DNA of 60,000 nucleotides, from the NCBI GenBank assembly GCA_914767715.1, contig OU612066.1:8997001-9057000 (forward strand), in the 5' to 3' direction. Both the position numbers and the translations under genes were made by a program. The DNA is from Membranipora membranacea (lineage: Eukaryota; Bryozoa; Gymnolaemata; Cheilostomatida; Membraniporidae). The notes beneath the pieces are model-generated. The model did no database searches, was not told the origin of the DNA, and worked only from the letters and a program-made list of their open reading frames with translations. Positions 1-11,055 of the stretch are shown here, piece after piece (position 1 is the first letter of the stretch; each line of letters opens with the position of its first letter).

Positions 1-512
1 GTCACTCCTCACTCACTGAGACGAGGTGGCGCTACCTGGGCTAGCATTCAGGGCTGGTCTGACTCAAGAATAAGATCTTTTGGCATGTGGTCATCCGATG
101 CCTTCAAGAAATATATCTTGATAAAATAAGGTGCAGTTTTGGCGAAACAATTGTTCTGAGCTTGCTAGGTGTGCCTCGCTCAATACAATTGGTTTGGTGT
201 TCATTTGTTCGTCAATTCTACACCAGATTTAACAACATCTAATACTATGGCAAGTACCCTGTCTGCCAAACAACATAAACAGTGGCGTTGATCGTCACTT
301 TCGGTTACAAATGCGTGAAGCGCCCCATATCTTTTTCCCCTGTAATATGTTACATTATAAGAAAGAAAAAAGTTATCATGAAAACAAAATTGCATCTTCA
401 GGATTTATGATGACCATCATAACATCACGTCATATGACGAGAGGTAAATAAAAATAAGTTTTTCATGATGCTGATGTTGGGAGCTTTCCATTGACATATG
501 AAACAATATAAC
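1..512. other. unassigned left edge
   Basis: No gene could be supported. A minus-strand open frame at 201-395 (64 codons, two adjacent cysteines in the middle) has no recognisable motif and no paired splice sites I could trust, so it is not called. The segment does not clearly match the duplication copy that starts to its right. Confidence 0.4.
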
Positions 513-522
513 TGGTTGATAC

Positions 523-1730
523 CATAGACTTAATAATAAACCTAGACAGGACACTGTATGGAGCATTAGCATTGAGGCAGTGAGGCGCTTAATTATGGTG
601 ACGCGACGTCACTGGAGGGTGTAGAAACAGTGATTTTTACTCATAGCTATCATTGATTTACCGTTCCCAGCTCGGGTTTAATGTTGATAACTCTACTGGC
701 TTCAATCGGAATTTAAGTTTGAGAATAGATTCAGCAGCTTCTGGCAATCACTTTGATAGTCGGTTTAGCTCCATAGCTCAAGTATTATCAAAAGAGCAAG
801 CTATTTGAAACGGTGCATAGACACAAGCTATAATTCTTTTTGCAGTTTCAGTCCTGATTAAATGCCTATATCTCAAACAATTTTGTTGGAATTTTGAGTT
901 TGAAAATAACAATAGATTCAGCAGCTTCTGGTGATCATTTTGATAGTCTGTTTAGTTTCGTAGCTCAAATATTATCAAAAGAGCAAGCTATTGAAAACGG
1001 TGCATAGACTCAAAGCTATAATTTGGTCCTGATTAAATGCTTATATCTCAACCAATTTTGATGGAATTTTGAGTTTGAAAATTGCAATAAATTCAGTAGC
1101 TTGTGAAGATTATTTTGAAGGTCTGTTTAGCTTTGTAGTTCAAGTATAACCAGGGAGTTTAGGACGTTCCTCGTTGGTATAACCGAACAAGCAAGCAATT
1201 GAAAACTGTTATACTACTAATAATGACACAATTATTGGCTGATGGAAAGGGGTAGCAAAGAAGAAAGTCCTGAACTCCCTGGTTATACTTGAGCTACAAG
1301 GCAGAAAAGACCATCAAAATGATCTCCACAAGCTACTGAACCTATTGTAGTTTTCAAACTCAAAATTCCAACAAAATTGTTTGAGATATTAGCATTTAAT
1401 CAGGACTGAAACTGCAAAAAAAATTATAGCTTTAAGTCTATGCACCGTTTTAAATAGCTTGCTCTTATGATAATATTTGAGCTATGGAGCTAAACCGACT
1501 ATCAAAGTGATTGCCAGAAGCTGCTGAATCTATTGCAATTTTCAAACTTAAATTCCGATTGAAGCCAGTTAAGTTATCAACATTAAACCCGAGCTGGGAA
1601 CGGTAAATCAATGATAGCTATGAGTAAAAATCACTGTTTCTACACCCTCCAGTGACGTCGCGTCGCCATAATTAAGTGCCTCACTTCAGCTATATACAGT
1701 GTCCTGTCTAGGTTTATTATTAAGTCTATG
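523..1730. mobile_element. fold-back DNA transposon with subrepeat arms
   Basis: The left end CATAGACTTAATAATAAACC (523-542) is the reverse complement of the right end (1711-1730). The element is flanked by the direct repeat GTTGATAC at 515-522 and 1731-1738, an 8-bp target duplication (10 bp if the palindromic junction bases are counted). Each arm contains diverged units of roughly 190 bp with the motifs agcagctt, gatagt and gagcaagcta (left about 700-1160, right about 1280-1560), and the arms meet around 1160-1270. No coding capacity was seen, so it is non-autonomous. Copy B of the surrounding duplication reads GTTGATCC near 14142 with no element, an approximate empty site. An 8-bp duplication fits hAT-like or related cut-and-paste transposases; the superfamily is inferred only. 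Confidence 0.85.
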
Positions 1731-2007
1731 GTTGATACCGTTACTATACCTATAAACAAGTGCCATAAAATGGGTCCCTCTGACAGAGACAAACTACAAG
1801 AGTCTACATGATCATACCAATGTTTACAATTTCCTGTTGCCAATAGTGTGAACTGCATACAAAAATTGAGGTCGTTAATTAATAAGTTGATTTGGTTGAT
1901 CAAGTTATCAAGTTCGCTTACCTCATACATGTTAAGAGCAATTCCTGGAAGTCGTTTAATATTCTTCACTAGCTATATCCAGACTGAAGGCAACACCTTT
2001 GGCTTTT

Positions 2008-4805
2008 GCTATATATATATACTTTTATTGTCATTCTACATCATCTTTAGGAATGTTTTTCATGCAGTGACAGAACAAAAAAGAAAAAACTTAAGCGGAG
2101 AGAAAAAATACTCAAGTAACAAGAATTAATAGGATATAAAGTGCTTTGATAGTTGTTGTTTAAAATGAGTGAGTTTGGTTGCTGAGCGTATCTGAATTGG
2201 TAAAGAGTTAAAAGTTGTAGTGATTTTTTGTCTTAATTGATCAGTGTGATAATGTAATAGGTATCTGTCTCTAAAAAAGGTTTTAGAGCTAGCTGGAATA
2301 AAGCCTTCCAAAAGAAAGTCAGGTGCAATCAAATGCAAAATTTGGAAACCAAAAATACAGGTGAAATGACCAGCAAGGAGAGGAAAAGGAATCAGACCAA
2401 GAGATGTATGTAAATCTCTTGTATGTATTAGATGATATGGTATGTGGCTGACATTTGCTATTAGGCGGAAAGCCCTCTTTTGGAGCAAGTATATTCTTTC
2501 AAGAATATATTGTGGTGATAGGTTGCCATATATGCGGATGCCATATATCATATGACAAAAGACATACTGGAAATAAAAGTTACGAGATGATTTACTATCT
2601 AGGAATGCCCTGCATTTCTGGAATAATGCCAAACTTTTGTTTATTTTGATGCAAATCTGGTCTACATGATCGTCCCATGTCAATGAGTCATTCAAAGTAA
2701 AACCAAGGAGTTTGGTATTGGCATTTCGGTTTAGTTTTTTATGGTTAATTTTTAGATCTAAATCTAGAGATGTGGCTCTATGAGAGGGTTGTACAAGCAT
2801 ATATTGAGATTTTTTTATGTTTATCAACATCCTATTATTCCTACACCAACTTTCTATCAAGTGTAGATCAGTATCACATAAATCATTAAGTGTATCAAAG
2901 TTGTCAGATTTTGATACGAAAACTGTATCATCAGCGTAGGCAAATGCCTTGGAATGTAATGTGTAGGATAAAAGATCATTGACGTATATGAGGAATAAAC
3001 TTGGTGCCAGAATTGAGCCTTGGGGGACACGAATGTCTATTGGAAGAATTTTTGAACTTTTTGCACCTTGTTGTATAGCTACAAATTGTGTCCTATCTGT
3101 TAGGAAAGATTTTATGAGAGAGTGCAGTTTGCCCGTTATACCATACATTGTCAATTTTTTCAGAAGAATTTTATGGTTGACGCAGTCAAAAGCTTTTTTG
3201 AAATCCAAAAACATCATAGCAACAAAGTGACCATCTGATCTGGCTGACAAACAGTCAGAAATGAGTTTGTGTAGGGAATCAACACAGGAATAACCTTCTC
3301 TAAATCCGCATTGTAATTTGTGAAGAAGTTTGTTTGTGGTGAGATATTTTTGAATTTGGTAATTCACATGTTTCTCAAAAATCTTAGATAGCACAGGAAG
3401 TATTGATATAGGGCGATAATTAGATGGATCTTTGATATCTCCACCCTTATGAATAGGAATTACTCTTGCGGTTTTCCACTGTGAAGGAAATACACCCTCT
3501 ATTAATGCTCTATTGAACATGTCAGTTACAATGTCGCATATGTAAGGCCATGTTTTCTTCAAAACCTTAACAGATATACCATCATGACCAGTTGCTTTAT
3601 TGTCAGAAATGTTTTTTAAGTATTTGAAACAAATTTCTGGAGTAAAGCGAGTCAATTGAGAAAACGTTTGGGTTGTCACTGGTCTAATCATGTTATATTC
3701 ATGGGAATCAGGGATGTCTTTGGTTATGGATTTTGCAATCGATGTAAAGTGTGTGTTCAATTCATCAGGGGATAAACCACCGATATTGACCATCGGTGAA
3801 ATTTTAGTTTGATTGATTCCTAAAGCTTCCCAAACAGGTTTGGTGTTATTTTTGTTATTTTTAATTATATCTGAAATAACCAATTTTTTCTTCTTCTTAA
3901 TCAAATTTGTAACATAATTGCGTTGAATTTTGTATTCTTCCCATTTGCCATCTCTCTTCAATCTATCACGCAAATGCATGTGTGATTTTACCTCATCATC
4001 TAACCATTTGGGCAGTTGAGCAGTTTTTACAAATCTTTTCTTGGTGATGACAAGTGTTTTGATTAATGAACTATAGGTGTCATTAAATCTTGCATACATA
4101 CGGTCTACAGTATTCTCACACAATACATCATTAAAGTGACGACCTGAAAAAAGGTCACGTATATTCTGGTTTGTAAATTTGGAATAGTCATTGAATTCAA
4201 ATGATGTTCTTTTTGCTTTTACCTTTAATGCGGAAAATAAAATTTTAATGAAAACTAAGTAATGATCACTCATTCCATATTTTATAATTCCACTCTCTGA
4301 CATATCTGAGGGCAGATTTGTGTATATGTGATCGATCAGGGTGCTGGATGTTTCTGTAACTCTTGTTGGCTCCGAGATCAATTGACAGAAGGAAAAAGAT
4401 TTAACAATATTCAACCACTTTCTGTTGCTTCTTTGTTCAAGGATGTTGATGTTAAAATCTCCAAGTATAATCATTTCATTATACAGTGAAAAAGCTTTTT
4501 CAAAGTATTCGTAAGCAAGATCATACCATGCGGACTTGGATTTGGGAGGTCTGTATATAAATGAGACTAAACAACTTTTATTTGTACTTGGCTTTACTTT
4601 GATAGTTATAGACTCAGGCATGCTATTGTCAAAATCTGCAAGATGTTCGAATTGCACGGATTCATGTATGTAGACAATGAGACCACCACCGTAACCATAT
4701 CCCCGATCTCTCCTAATCACCTGATAACCTGGCACCGCATAAATACCAACACCATCATGCTCATTCAAAAATGTTTCTGCTAATCCTAGAATCGCGAATA
4801 GAATA
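2008..4805 (-). mobile_element. non-LTR retrotransposon (LINE), 5'-truncated
   Basis: Copy B of the duplication runs from cctttgcc (about 14390) to ctcttatatta without this block, so the insertion is placed at about 2008-4805 in copy A. It contains one long open frame for endonuclease and reverse transcriptase, plus a short 3' tail (about 2008-2125) that resembles the tail of a second LINE fragment at 14.8 kb. The first part of the endonuclease is missing, the usual 5' truncation. A clean target-site duplication could not be fixed. Confidence 0.8.
2126..4768 (-). CDS. LINE ORF2: AP-like endonuclease and reverse transcriptase
   Basis: An uninterrupted frame of 880 codons. N-terminal endonuclease (EEP) motifs are IYRPP near residue 71, ILGDFN near 101 and SDHYLVF near 167. 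The reverse transcriptase has KGGD..PSNYRPIS near 441-455, the first catalytic Asp in LDFKKAFD near 521, VPQGSILAP near 581 and the catalytic box YADD near 611. A thumb and C-terminal region follow; no RNase H domain is seen. This order fits Jockey/CR1-type LINEs, where the protein nicks target DNA and copies element RNA into it. The open frame continues upstream of the first Met to about 4801 with an ILGLAETFL segment typical of the endonuclease start, so this Met is unlikely to be the native start. The absence of stops suggests recent insertion. Confidence 0.9.
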   Translation of the reverse strand: MNEHDGVGIYAVPGYQVIRRDRGYGYGGGLIVYIHESVQFEHLADFDNSMPESITIKVKPSTNKSCLVSFIYRPPKSKSAWYDLAYEYFEKAFSLYNEMIILGDFNINILEQRSNRKWLNIVKSFSFCQLISEPTRVTETSSTLIDHIYTNLPSDMSESGIIKYGMSDHYLVFIKILFSALKVKAKRTSFEFNDYSKFTNQNIRDLFSGRHFNDVLCENTVDRMYARFNDTYSSLIKTLVITKKRFVKTAQLPKWLDDEVKSHMHLRDRLKRDGKWEEYKIQRNYVTNLIKKKKKLVISDIIKNNKNNTKPVWEALGINQTKISPMVNIGGLSPDELNTHFTSIAKSITKDIPDSHEYNMIRPVTTQTFSQLTRFTPEICFKYLKNISDNKATGHDGISVKVLKKTWPYICDIVTDMFNRALIEGVFPSQWKTARVIPIHKGGDIKDPSNYRPISILPVLSKIFEKHVNYQIQKYLTTNKLLHKLQCGFREGYSCVDSLHKLISDCLSARSDGHFVAMMFLDFKKAFDCVNHKILLKKLTMYGITGKLHSLIKSFLTDRTQFVAIQQGAKSSKILPIDIRVPQGSILAPSLFLIYVNDLLSYTLHSKAFAYADDTVFVSKSDNFDTLNDLCDTDLHLIESWCRNNRMLINIKKSQYMLVQPSHRATSLDLDLKINHKKLNRNANTKLLGFTLNDSLTWDDHVDQICIKINKSLALFQKCRAFLDSKSSRNFYFQYVFCHMIYGIRIYGNLSPQYILERIYLLQKRAFRLIANVSHIPYHLIHTRDLHTSLGLIPFPLLAGHFTCIFGFQILHLIAPDFLLEGFIPASSKTFFRDRYLLHYHTDQLRQKITTTFNSLPIQIRSATKLTHFKQQLSKHFISY

Positions 4806-5052
4806 GGTGGTCAAATGTGAAATTATTGAAAGATTTGCTCTTATAATGCCAATTGTGAACTTTTTTGATGGTGTGCTCTTATATTATATGAATAAACTAA
4901 ATCTTCTTTGTTCAAATCGATATATTTCTTCTTTTTTTGCAGAAAATTGAGTAAGAAACCACAATTTGTTAAAATGTAGGTGTTCTTATTGGCCAAACAA
5001 TCGAAGGATGACATATTGTAGAGTCTGTGAGTTTTAATCAACATATATAGCT

Positions 5053-7571
5053 CTATAGTCTATATTCCGTCTGTGGCGGACAGGATTTGATATCAGTAAG
5101 CCTTATTTTTGGTGTTCTTCTACTTTTGACAGCACAGACTACACTTTTTGCCCTACCCTCTGCAAAAAGTAAAGTCAAAACATGTTGTTCTGTAAATGAC
5201 ATGGAAGATCACTAATGAGTATTTATAATAATTATGATGGTGTCTGCCCTCTATAGCAGCTTAACATTCGAATCAGTATGAAAATACAATTTAGTTTTTA
5301 TTATGCATGTGGTGCAGAGAGCAATATAACCATAATACAAAACATTGAAAAGCTGCATTTATATTGCAGAATTGTTCGTAAAGTTTTCCCCTCAGATTAT
5401 TTGGACAGATTTTATTTTTTCATAATCATCTATGGGGGCAATCAAAAAGCATAAATTTTGTAACATTGTCGCAAAACTCAGATTTACGGTTGCTACTTAT
5501 GACTGCTTATATAAAAGAAAATCCTAATGAGAAGCACTGGCGGACAAATCTGCAATGTAAATACACCTTAACAGTGATCAGTGCCTAAAACCATCATTGA
5601 CAGCTAATAGAAATCCGCCTTTTGTGAAAATGCCTCAAAATTCAGATTTTTGATTAGTCACAATTATGGCTTATATGAAAGCAAAAATCCGCCCAAACGA
5701 TCTGACGGAAAATCTGCAGTGTAAATGCAAACATTCTTATAAGGAACTTACTGTTATGTTTAATAAGTTTGAATCCCCATGGCTCACCGATAAACTCGAA
5801 CACATTCTTGTCACAAATTGTAACGTTTTGGACTGGATGCTTTAAACTGGGCTAAAACAGATATAATGTTTGTCAAACGAAAGATTCTTTGCACAATGTG
5901 TATCCTTACTCCCCCAAACAATTCTACAGTAAAGCTGCCTTTATGTATATATCTTTGGTCAAATTACTTGGTTGAATTTTGCTTTTTTTTAAATCTATAT
6001 CCAAAGATCAGTTTTTGTGACATTACAGAAAGAAAGATTTTTGATCAGTTGCTACCAATTATTGCTTTACAAAAGAAAAATCAGACCAAATAATCTAACG
6101 GGGAAATCTGCAGTATAAATGCAGCTCTATATTGGTTGCATAAAGACAAAATAAATTTCTATCACCTCAGGCCAAGTCTGATATAAAAGTAACTGCTGTT
6201 TATGAGTATAAATAACTACATTGCTACATTATAATTCAAATTATAATAACTGCACAATACCGTTGCTATGAGGCTGTTTCCAAAAGGGTCTGCTGTCATT
6301 TGTCCTTGTGAGTAATCAACGAAGCGATAAGTTTTATGATCTTGCTTCACATTATAAATGTGTAAAATTAAAAATTCCCTTTTAGGATCAACTCCATCCA
6401 TCTCATATAAATCGAACCTCACACTCTGATCATATGTGGCTAAAAACAAAGAAAGAACATACATAAATTCATGGCGGCTGATTTTTCTAATCGACACAAT
6501 GCTTTGGGAACAACTTTCGTGGATTTAACTTGTTTTGAAGGTGGTAGGCAATTGGGGGCTCGTACACTATGGCCTATATATTCAGTATATCCATATCTTT
6601 TTACATATATGTCTATATTTCAAGTCCTGTGAGCAGTAATGAGCTGCCATGTTTCCCATTCTCTAAATGAGGTGAAACACTTGGTGCATAATGTGAAAGA
6701 GCATAGATTTAGAGCATGTATAGTATGATGTAGCATCAGACCCCTCCCTCCCCCCTACTCAACACTTTCAACCGCCTTTAAAGGCCAATCAGTAAGAGAT
6801 CCCAGAATATGCGCAATATAACATCCTGGCACACAGTTTCTTGAATTAAAAGCTTTTGATTTAAGAGGCTTGTTTGATCAAATTCACCAAATTTCTGATT
6901 AAGCTATAGAAAATATTGAGTATATTTGGATGGTGCTTCAAGCCAACCTATGTGAGCTTCGATGCAATAGAACATTTATACAATTATGGAACGAGGGAGT
7001 GACTATGAGTATTGACCTAAAGGTGCTATGGTAGCTGTTAATGGCTCCCTTCAGTAAGAAACAGGAAACTAACTTACCTTTATCTTCATAGTCCTGGGTG
7101 ACAATTTCTCGAGATGTTGGATCAATAACCAGAAAATATTGAGATCCTCTGATATTCATTTTACCGCTAAAGGGAAAATTGTCAGGTGATATTCTGACTG
7201 TCGGGCAATCTTCAGCCTGGTATTGACTTACTAAAACTGAAAAATAACATATTGATGAAAAAAGAGGTGACACAGGTCCGCATTGTAGGATAGAATCTAA
7301 ACGATGCTAAAACTACAAACTGTCACTCACAATGAGACAAGAAGTCTGGTATAAATTGTTAAAATATAAGCTACTGTTAAAGCTACTGGATTGCTTAGAA
7401 AGTGCAGATACGATCCATTGTCCAATTTTCCAAAAATGTAGGGATCAGCATGTATATATATCAGGATTATTATTTGCCATGAGTGTATGTGTATGATTAG
7501 TTGTGTCAAATTATAAGGTTTTTATCAGGCTCACCTGCTAACATGAAAAGATGCTCTGGCTTGAATGTCAT
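5053..7571 (-). CDS. secreted protein of unknown family, paralogue A
   Basis: Five exons, complement 7535-7571, 7078-7236, 6261-6439, 5752-5851 and 5053-5159, all with GT-AG ends and matching phases, give 193 aa. Exon 1 plus the start of exon 2 encode a signal peptide (MTFKPEHLFMLAVLVSQYQA) followed by EDC. Exon 3 contains SQGQMTADPFGN, exon 4 FEFIGEPWGFKLIKHN, and exon 5 SVVCAVKSRRTPKIRLTD, then KSC and a stop. Four cysteines (EDC, TIC, VVC, KSC) are shared with paralogue B, suggesting two disulfides. No transmembrane helix follows. I do not recognise the family. Length, predicted beta content and spacing of short strands resemble a secreted beta-trefoil of the FGF/IL-1 type, but this is inference. 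Paralogue B has the same exon structure. Confidence 0.72.
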
Positions 7572-7660
7572 GGTAGATGGTGCGATCTTAATGGCAACAG
7601 TATGTTGAATGTTATTCCGATACAAAAGTTAGCTCACATTTTCCAGTTGAATACCAAAGT

Positions 7661-7694
7661 ATAAAGGGCAATTAAAATTTAATGAATTTCCGCC
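7661..7694 (-). promoter_or_regulatory. candidate core promoter of paralogue A
   Basis: A 34-bp block about 90 bp upstream of the start codon reads, on the gene strand, ggcggaaattcattaaattt, then ttaattgccctttat. It differs at two positions from the block in the same place before paralogue B (18142-18175). The CTTTATA part resembles a TATA box at a suitable distance. The assignment rests on paralogue conservation and position only. Confidence 0.45.
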
Positions 7695-9270
7695 AAATTT
7701 GGTTTGCATGGTGTGTAGAGATTTTAGTTTGAGTACGCTTTGTTTGACCATAACGGATATTATGAAAACCAGAGCAGAGTTGAAGAATAATTGTAATAAA
7801 GTATATCATGTAATTTATAACTTGTTGTTCTGTAACTTTTGTGATGTTTGTGAATAAAAATGAGATTACCCAAGAAGGATTAAGGCATCAAATACTGGAG
7901 TTGCTGCGGAAACAATTTAATATATTGATGAAGCCAAAGTGTACAGCTGGACGCTGCTCCAATATTAAGTGCATTCTGGATATTTGAAACTTTTATTTCC
8001 AGTTTCTAATAATATTTGGTTATTGATGGATATTTTTTATTAGAATCAAAGGAGCAATGCCGGACAGACTGGATCTTTATAAAAACTCAGTTACGCTATT
8101 ATCAACTTCTGAATGATTATTCATGCCAGGCCTTTGTTTAGGGATTGTGGTCAGAGGTAATCCCAAATTAAACCCTTGGCCTGGGTAGCAACAGCTATCC
8201 TCGATTGTCATTGACGCATGAAACTCTTTTCCTCATATTAATTCTGCACTTTTTGCCAGGATTTGTAAACCAAAGGGCAGACGGGACATTTTTATGGTCA
8301 TCCTATTGGATAAAAAAGGTGAAACAAAAGAGAGCACGCAAGATTATGTCTTTCCAAATTAATCCCAGCCTGTGTTTCTACTTGAGATTATGTAAACTAA
8401 ACCCTCTGCTGACATAATGATATCCTGCCACGCAATTGGGGTTATGTGTGCGGTAATTTTTTGCTGCATTTGGCAGAACACTATTTATGATTACTGGTGG
8501 CTCTGCCCATTGTGATTGGTATAATCTGACATGCCAGTATTTAGCTGCTATTTGATTGAGAATCATATCAGCTCTGTTGTCAAGCAATTAGTTTCGTACA
8601 AGATAAAACCATCTTTTGCCACGCCTCATACTTTTTTCAAAACACAATGGAAGGTGAGGATAAAACACTTTGCCAAGAGTGATAATCTATGTCAGGTCTT
8701 TGTAAGCTTGTGGTCTGAGATTATTCACCGTACATTCAAAAACAACAATATTTATACCTGCTAAAGCTGTTTGGCTGTAAGAAATTTTGCAGCCCTTCCA
8801 GGTTCTGCTTCATATAAACAGCTGTGTTCAAAACAATTTCCTCCCATCTGATGAGACAGTAAAGTGATACGAGATTATTGATTTCTGTGCCAATCCTAAT
8901 CCTTTAAATCCCAGAAGTTTCTTAAATTTTAACCCGCTGTTGCCTGATAAGCAGGCAGTCTATTCGCTAACTGTTTTCTGTGCAGCTCGTGTAATCCTCA
9001 CTGCTGATCAAAATTTTGCCACTGGTGGTGTACTTGACGGCTATTTTCAGTGAAGAGTAATTTTTTTGCCAACAACTTGACATTATTTTGACAAAGATAT
9101 GAGTTCACAGGCGAACCTTTTACATTTGATTACTGAGCGGTTAATGTATATGTGATGATTTTGTGGTGCAAGACTGGAACTGCACGGAACAACTGTCTTC
9201 TACTATCAGGCAAGAAAAAAAGTTAAGTCCCTAGCTCACGGGCATAGTGTCGCCAGGAATGGGACCTTGA
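7695..9270. other. conserved upstream non-coding block, copy A
   Basis: No gene is seen, but the DNA aligns with 18176-20170. The best stretch is about 8083-8340 against 18523-18780: the first ~120 bp have only about three mismatches by eye, including ggattgtgg and taaacccttggcctgggtag. That is closer than the coding exons of the two paralogues. It may hold shared regulatory elements or an old unrecognised repeat. Confidence 0.6.
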
Positions 9271-10112
9271 TTAGCAGTAAAGCTAAAAATTTATAATATA
9301 AGCTGTGCTTCATAATCTATAAAAAGAGTCGCAGCAGAGAAAGCAAATAACTAAAAGTGGCATAACTTATGATATATAGTAGACATCTTAACATCGTTCT
9401 TGGTGGGTTTCATTATGCATTTTTCATTGATGTTTCTATAGAAGTATTTTTAATAAGAACAACACGGGCCAACAGTATCTGCGAGGCCATTTCTATAGCC
9501 TCCTATAATTTGCAGGCTGAAAAGATGATTGAGCTAATACAGGAGTATTGAACGAGGTATAGATATAAATACGGAGAATTCCAAGCCCTGACAGCGACTT
9601 TCGGGGTAGCAACTCCTAACGCAAGCAAACTGCATCAAATTTGATCTAGCCACGCCATGAGCATTGAAACTTCTTGTCAAACTATGCTTTGAGCAATATT
9701 AGGTCCAGTTGTTTGTTTTAATACTTATGTACACCAAGTATGTATTTAGTCATTATGTTAAAATAATAATATGTGATACTTAAAATATAGTTTGTAAGGG
9801 GTCCCATCAGCACAAAAAAAAACACATTGCAAATAAATGAAATTTAGGGTAAATAGAAGAATAATAATGAATCTAGACCGTTAACAAAATATCTCAGATT
9901 TAAGCAATTTGCTCAGAGTTCTAATAACCGAAAGATAAACTTAATGGTTAACCAAGAAAGAAATCTGTACAAAATGAGAAATATTTATTCACAAAATAGA
10001 ATAAAACAAAATCAAAACACAGTGTAAAAAAGTTTTCATTTTCCAATTTAAAAAGCCAGTTTATTGATTCTAACACTGGAAGGTTGAGGAACTTTAGCAT
10101 TCTCTATTCTAA
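9271..10112. other. gap between gene A upstream and the receptor-like gene
   Basis: AT-rich sequence with no supported gene. The short plus-strand frame at 9369-9551 has no motif or splice context. The 3' untranslated region of the minus-strand receptor-like gene would lie here. Confidence 0.4.
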
Positions 10113-11055
10113 TTATGCTGATAATCCATGTAGAATGTCAGATAGCACACTTTTAAATGAGCACCATGTAGATATTGATGGTTCAGCCACAGAGTTAGAC
10201 AGCGTACTTGGTGCAACAGCGTACGGGTAATCAACAAGCTCTGCATCATTGCGATCAACATACTCTGCATCATTGCAATCAACAAACTCTTCATCATTGC
10301 GATCGACATACTCTGCATCATTATCAGGAGAAACACGGGGATTGTCGCAGTATGGTGATTCTTCAGTGTGTAGGTCATCAATATGAGTACCAGATACCTG
10401 ATCAGAACCCGTCGCACTATCTTCAGGCAGGGGCGAACTAGGCAGGGGTGATATACTAGGGGGAACATACGGGGAACTTGGAACATTGATAGGTCTATTT
10501 ACATGTTCAAGTACCTCTTCATAGTACGGCTCATCGGACACGTCAGCATCGTAAGGTCGCGTATGCACTACAGGGTGTCTATACTGATATGGTTCAGCCG
10601 CAAAATTATACAGCCTATTTGGTTCAACAGCGTAATCGCACTGAATTAGATTCTTCTCTTAGAATGGAAATAGTATCATAGCGTTATACGTCTCGGACAC
10701 TAAACACAGGGACCCATCTGACTGTTATCTGATTGGCTGTCCCTAGTAGCATGAATAATTAGCCTGAGAAATTGTCTTGTTTACAAAATTGCAAACAGTA
10801 ATTATACCCCATACAGTGTCGATGATTAGGGCATTTCTAGATTGCTACTAGGGACTGGCTATTTTTGCAAGCCCTTTGTTTTGCAAAAGAAAGCTAATGA
10901 TGCTATTCCAGATATGGAATTCAATGCGTAATCGTAATCAAAACACTGTGCATCATCATCAGGAGAAACACAAGGATTGTCAGAGTATGGTGATTCTTCA
11001 GTGTGTAGGTCATCAGTATGAGTACCACATACCTCATCAAAACCCAATGCACTAT
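10113..11055 (-). pseudogene. disconnected cytoplasmic tail of the receptor-like gene
   Basis: Coding sequence for the rest of the tail persists out of frame after the 4-bp deletion, and is split by the MITE at 10639-10926. The left part reads GTHTDDLHTEESPY and ends DYDYA at the insertion. The right part resumes with VEPNRLY and ends at a stop at 10113-10115. It includes DEPYYEEV, SSPYVPP, a second GTHIDDLHTEESPY, and a tandem array of NDAEYVDR-like units (about 10225-10325). The two TEESPY blocks show an internal duplication of a tail module; that second copy reveals the missing four bases (CTTC on the plus strand). Loss may be allele-specific or an assembly artefact for the small indel, but the MITE is real sequence. 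Confidence 0.65.
10639..10926. mobile_element. 288-bp MITE, insertion 1
   Basis: The 288-bp element starts CACTGAATTAGATTC and ends GATATGGAATTCAATG, short imperfect inverted ends. It is flanked by a perfect 8-bp duplication CGTAATCG (10631-10638 and 10927-10934). It is nearly identical to the 288-bp copy at 21403-21690. It interrupts the tail exon of the receptor-like gene and supplies an in-frame stop. It has no coding capacity; the 8-bp duplication suggests a hAT-like transposase. Confidence 0.93.

Larger units (their letters stand above)
1745..9270. repeat. segmental duplication, copy A
   Basis: This segment aligns in direct orientation with about 14130-20170. Matching landmarks include: gtttacaat near 1824 and 14200; the last coding exons at 5053 and 14626; first exons at 7535 and 18023; and the upstream blocks near 8090 and 18530. 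Copy A carries a LINE (about 2008-4805) that is absent from the corresponding place in copy B. Outer limits are approximate because identity fades gradually. Confidence 0.85.

Noticed and set aside
201-395. 64-codon minus-strand frame at the left edge
   Set aside because: No motif, no trusted splice sites and no counterpart in copy B.
10109-10486. Second minus-strand frame over the receptor tail with M/L-rich repeats
   Set aside because: It is the shadow frame of the NDAEYVDR-coding repeat.
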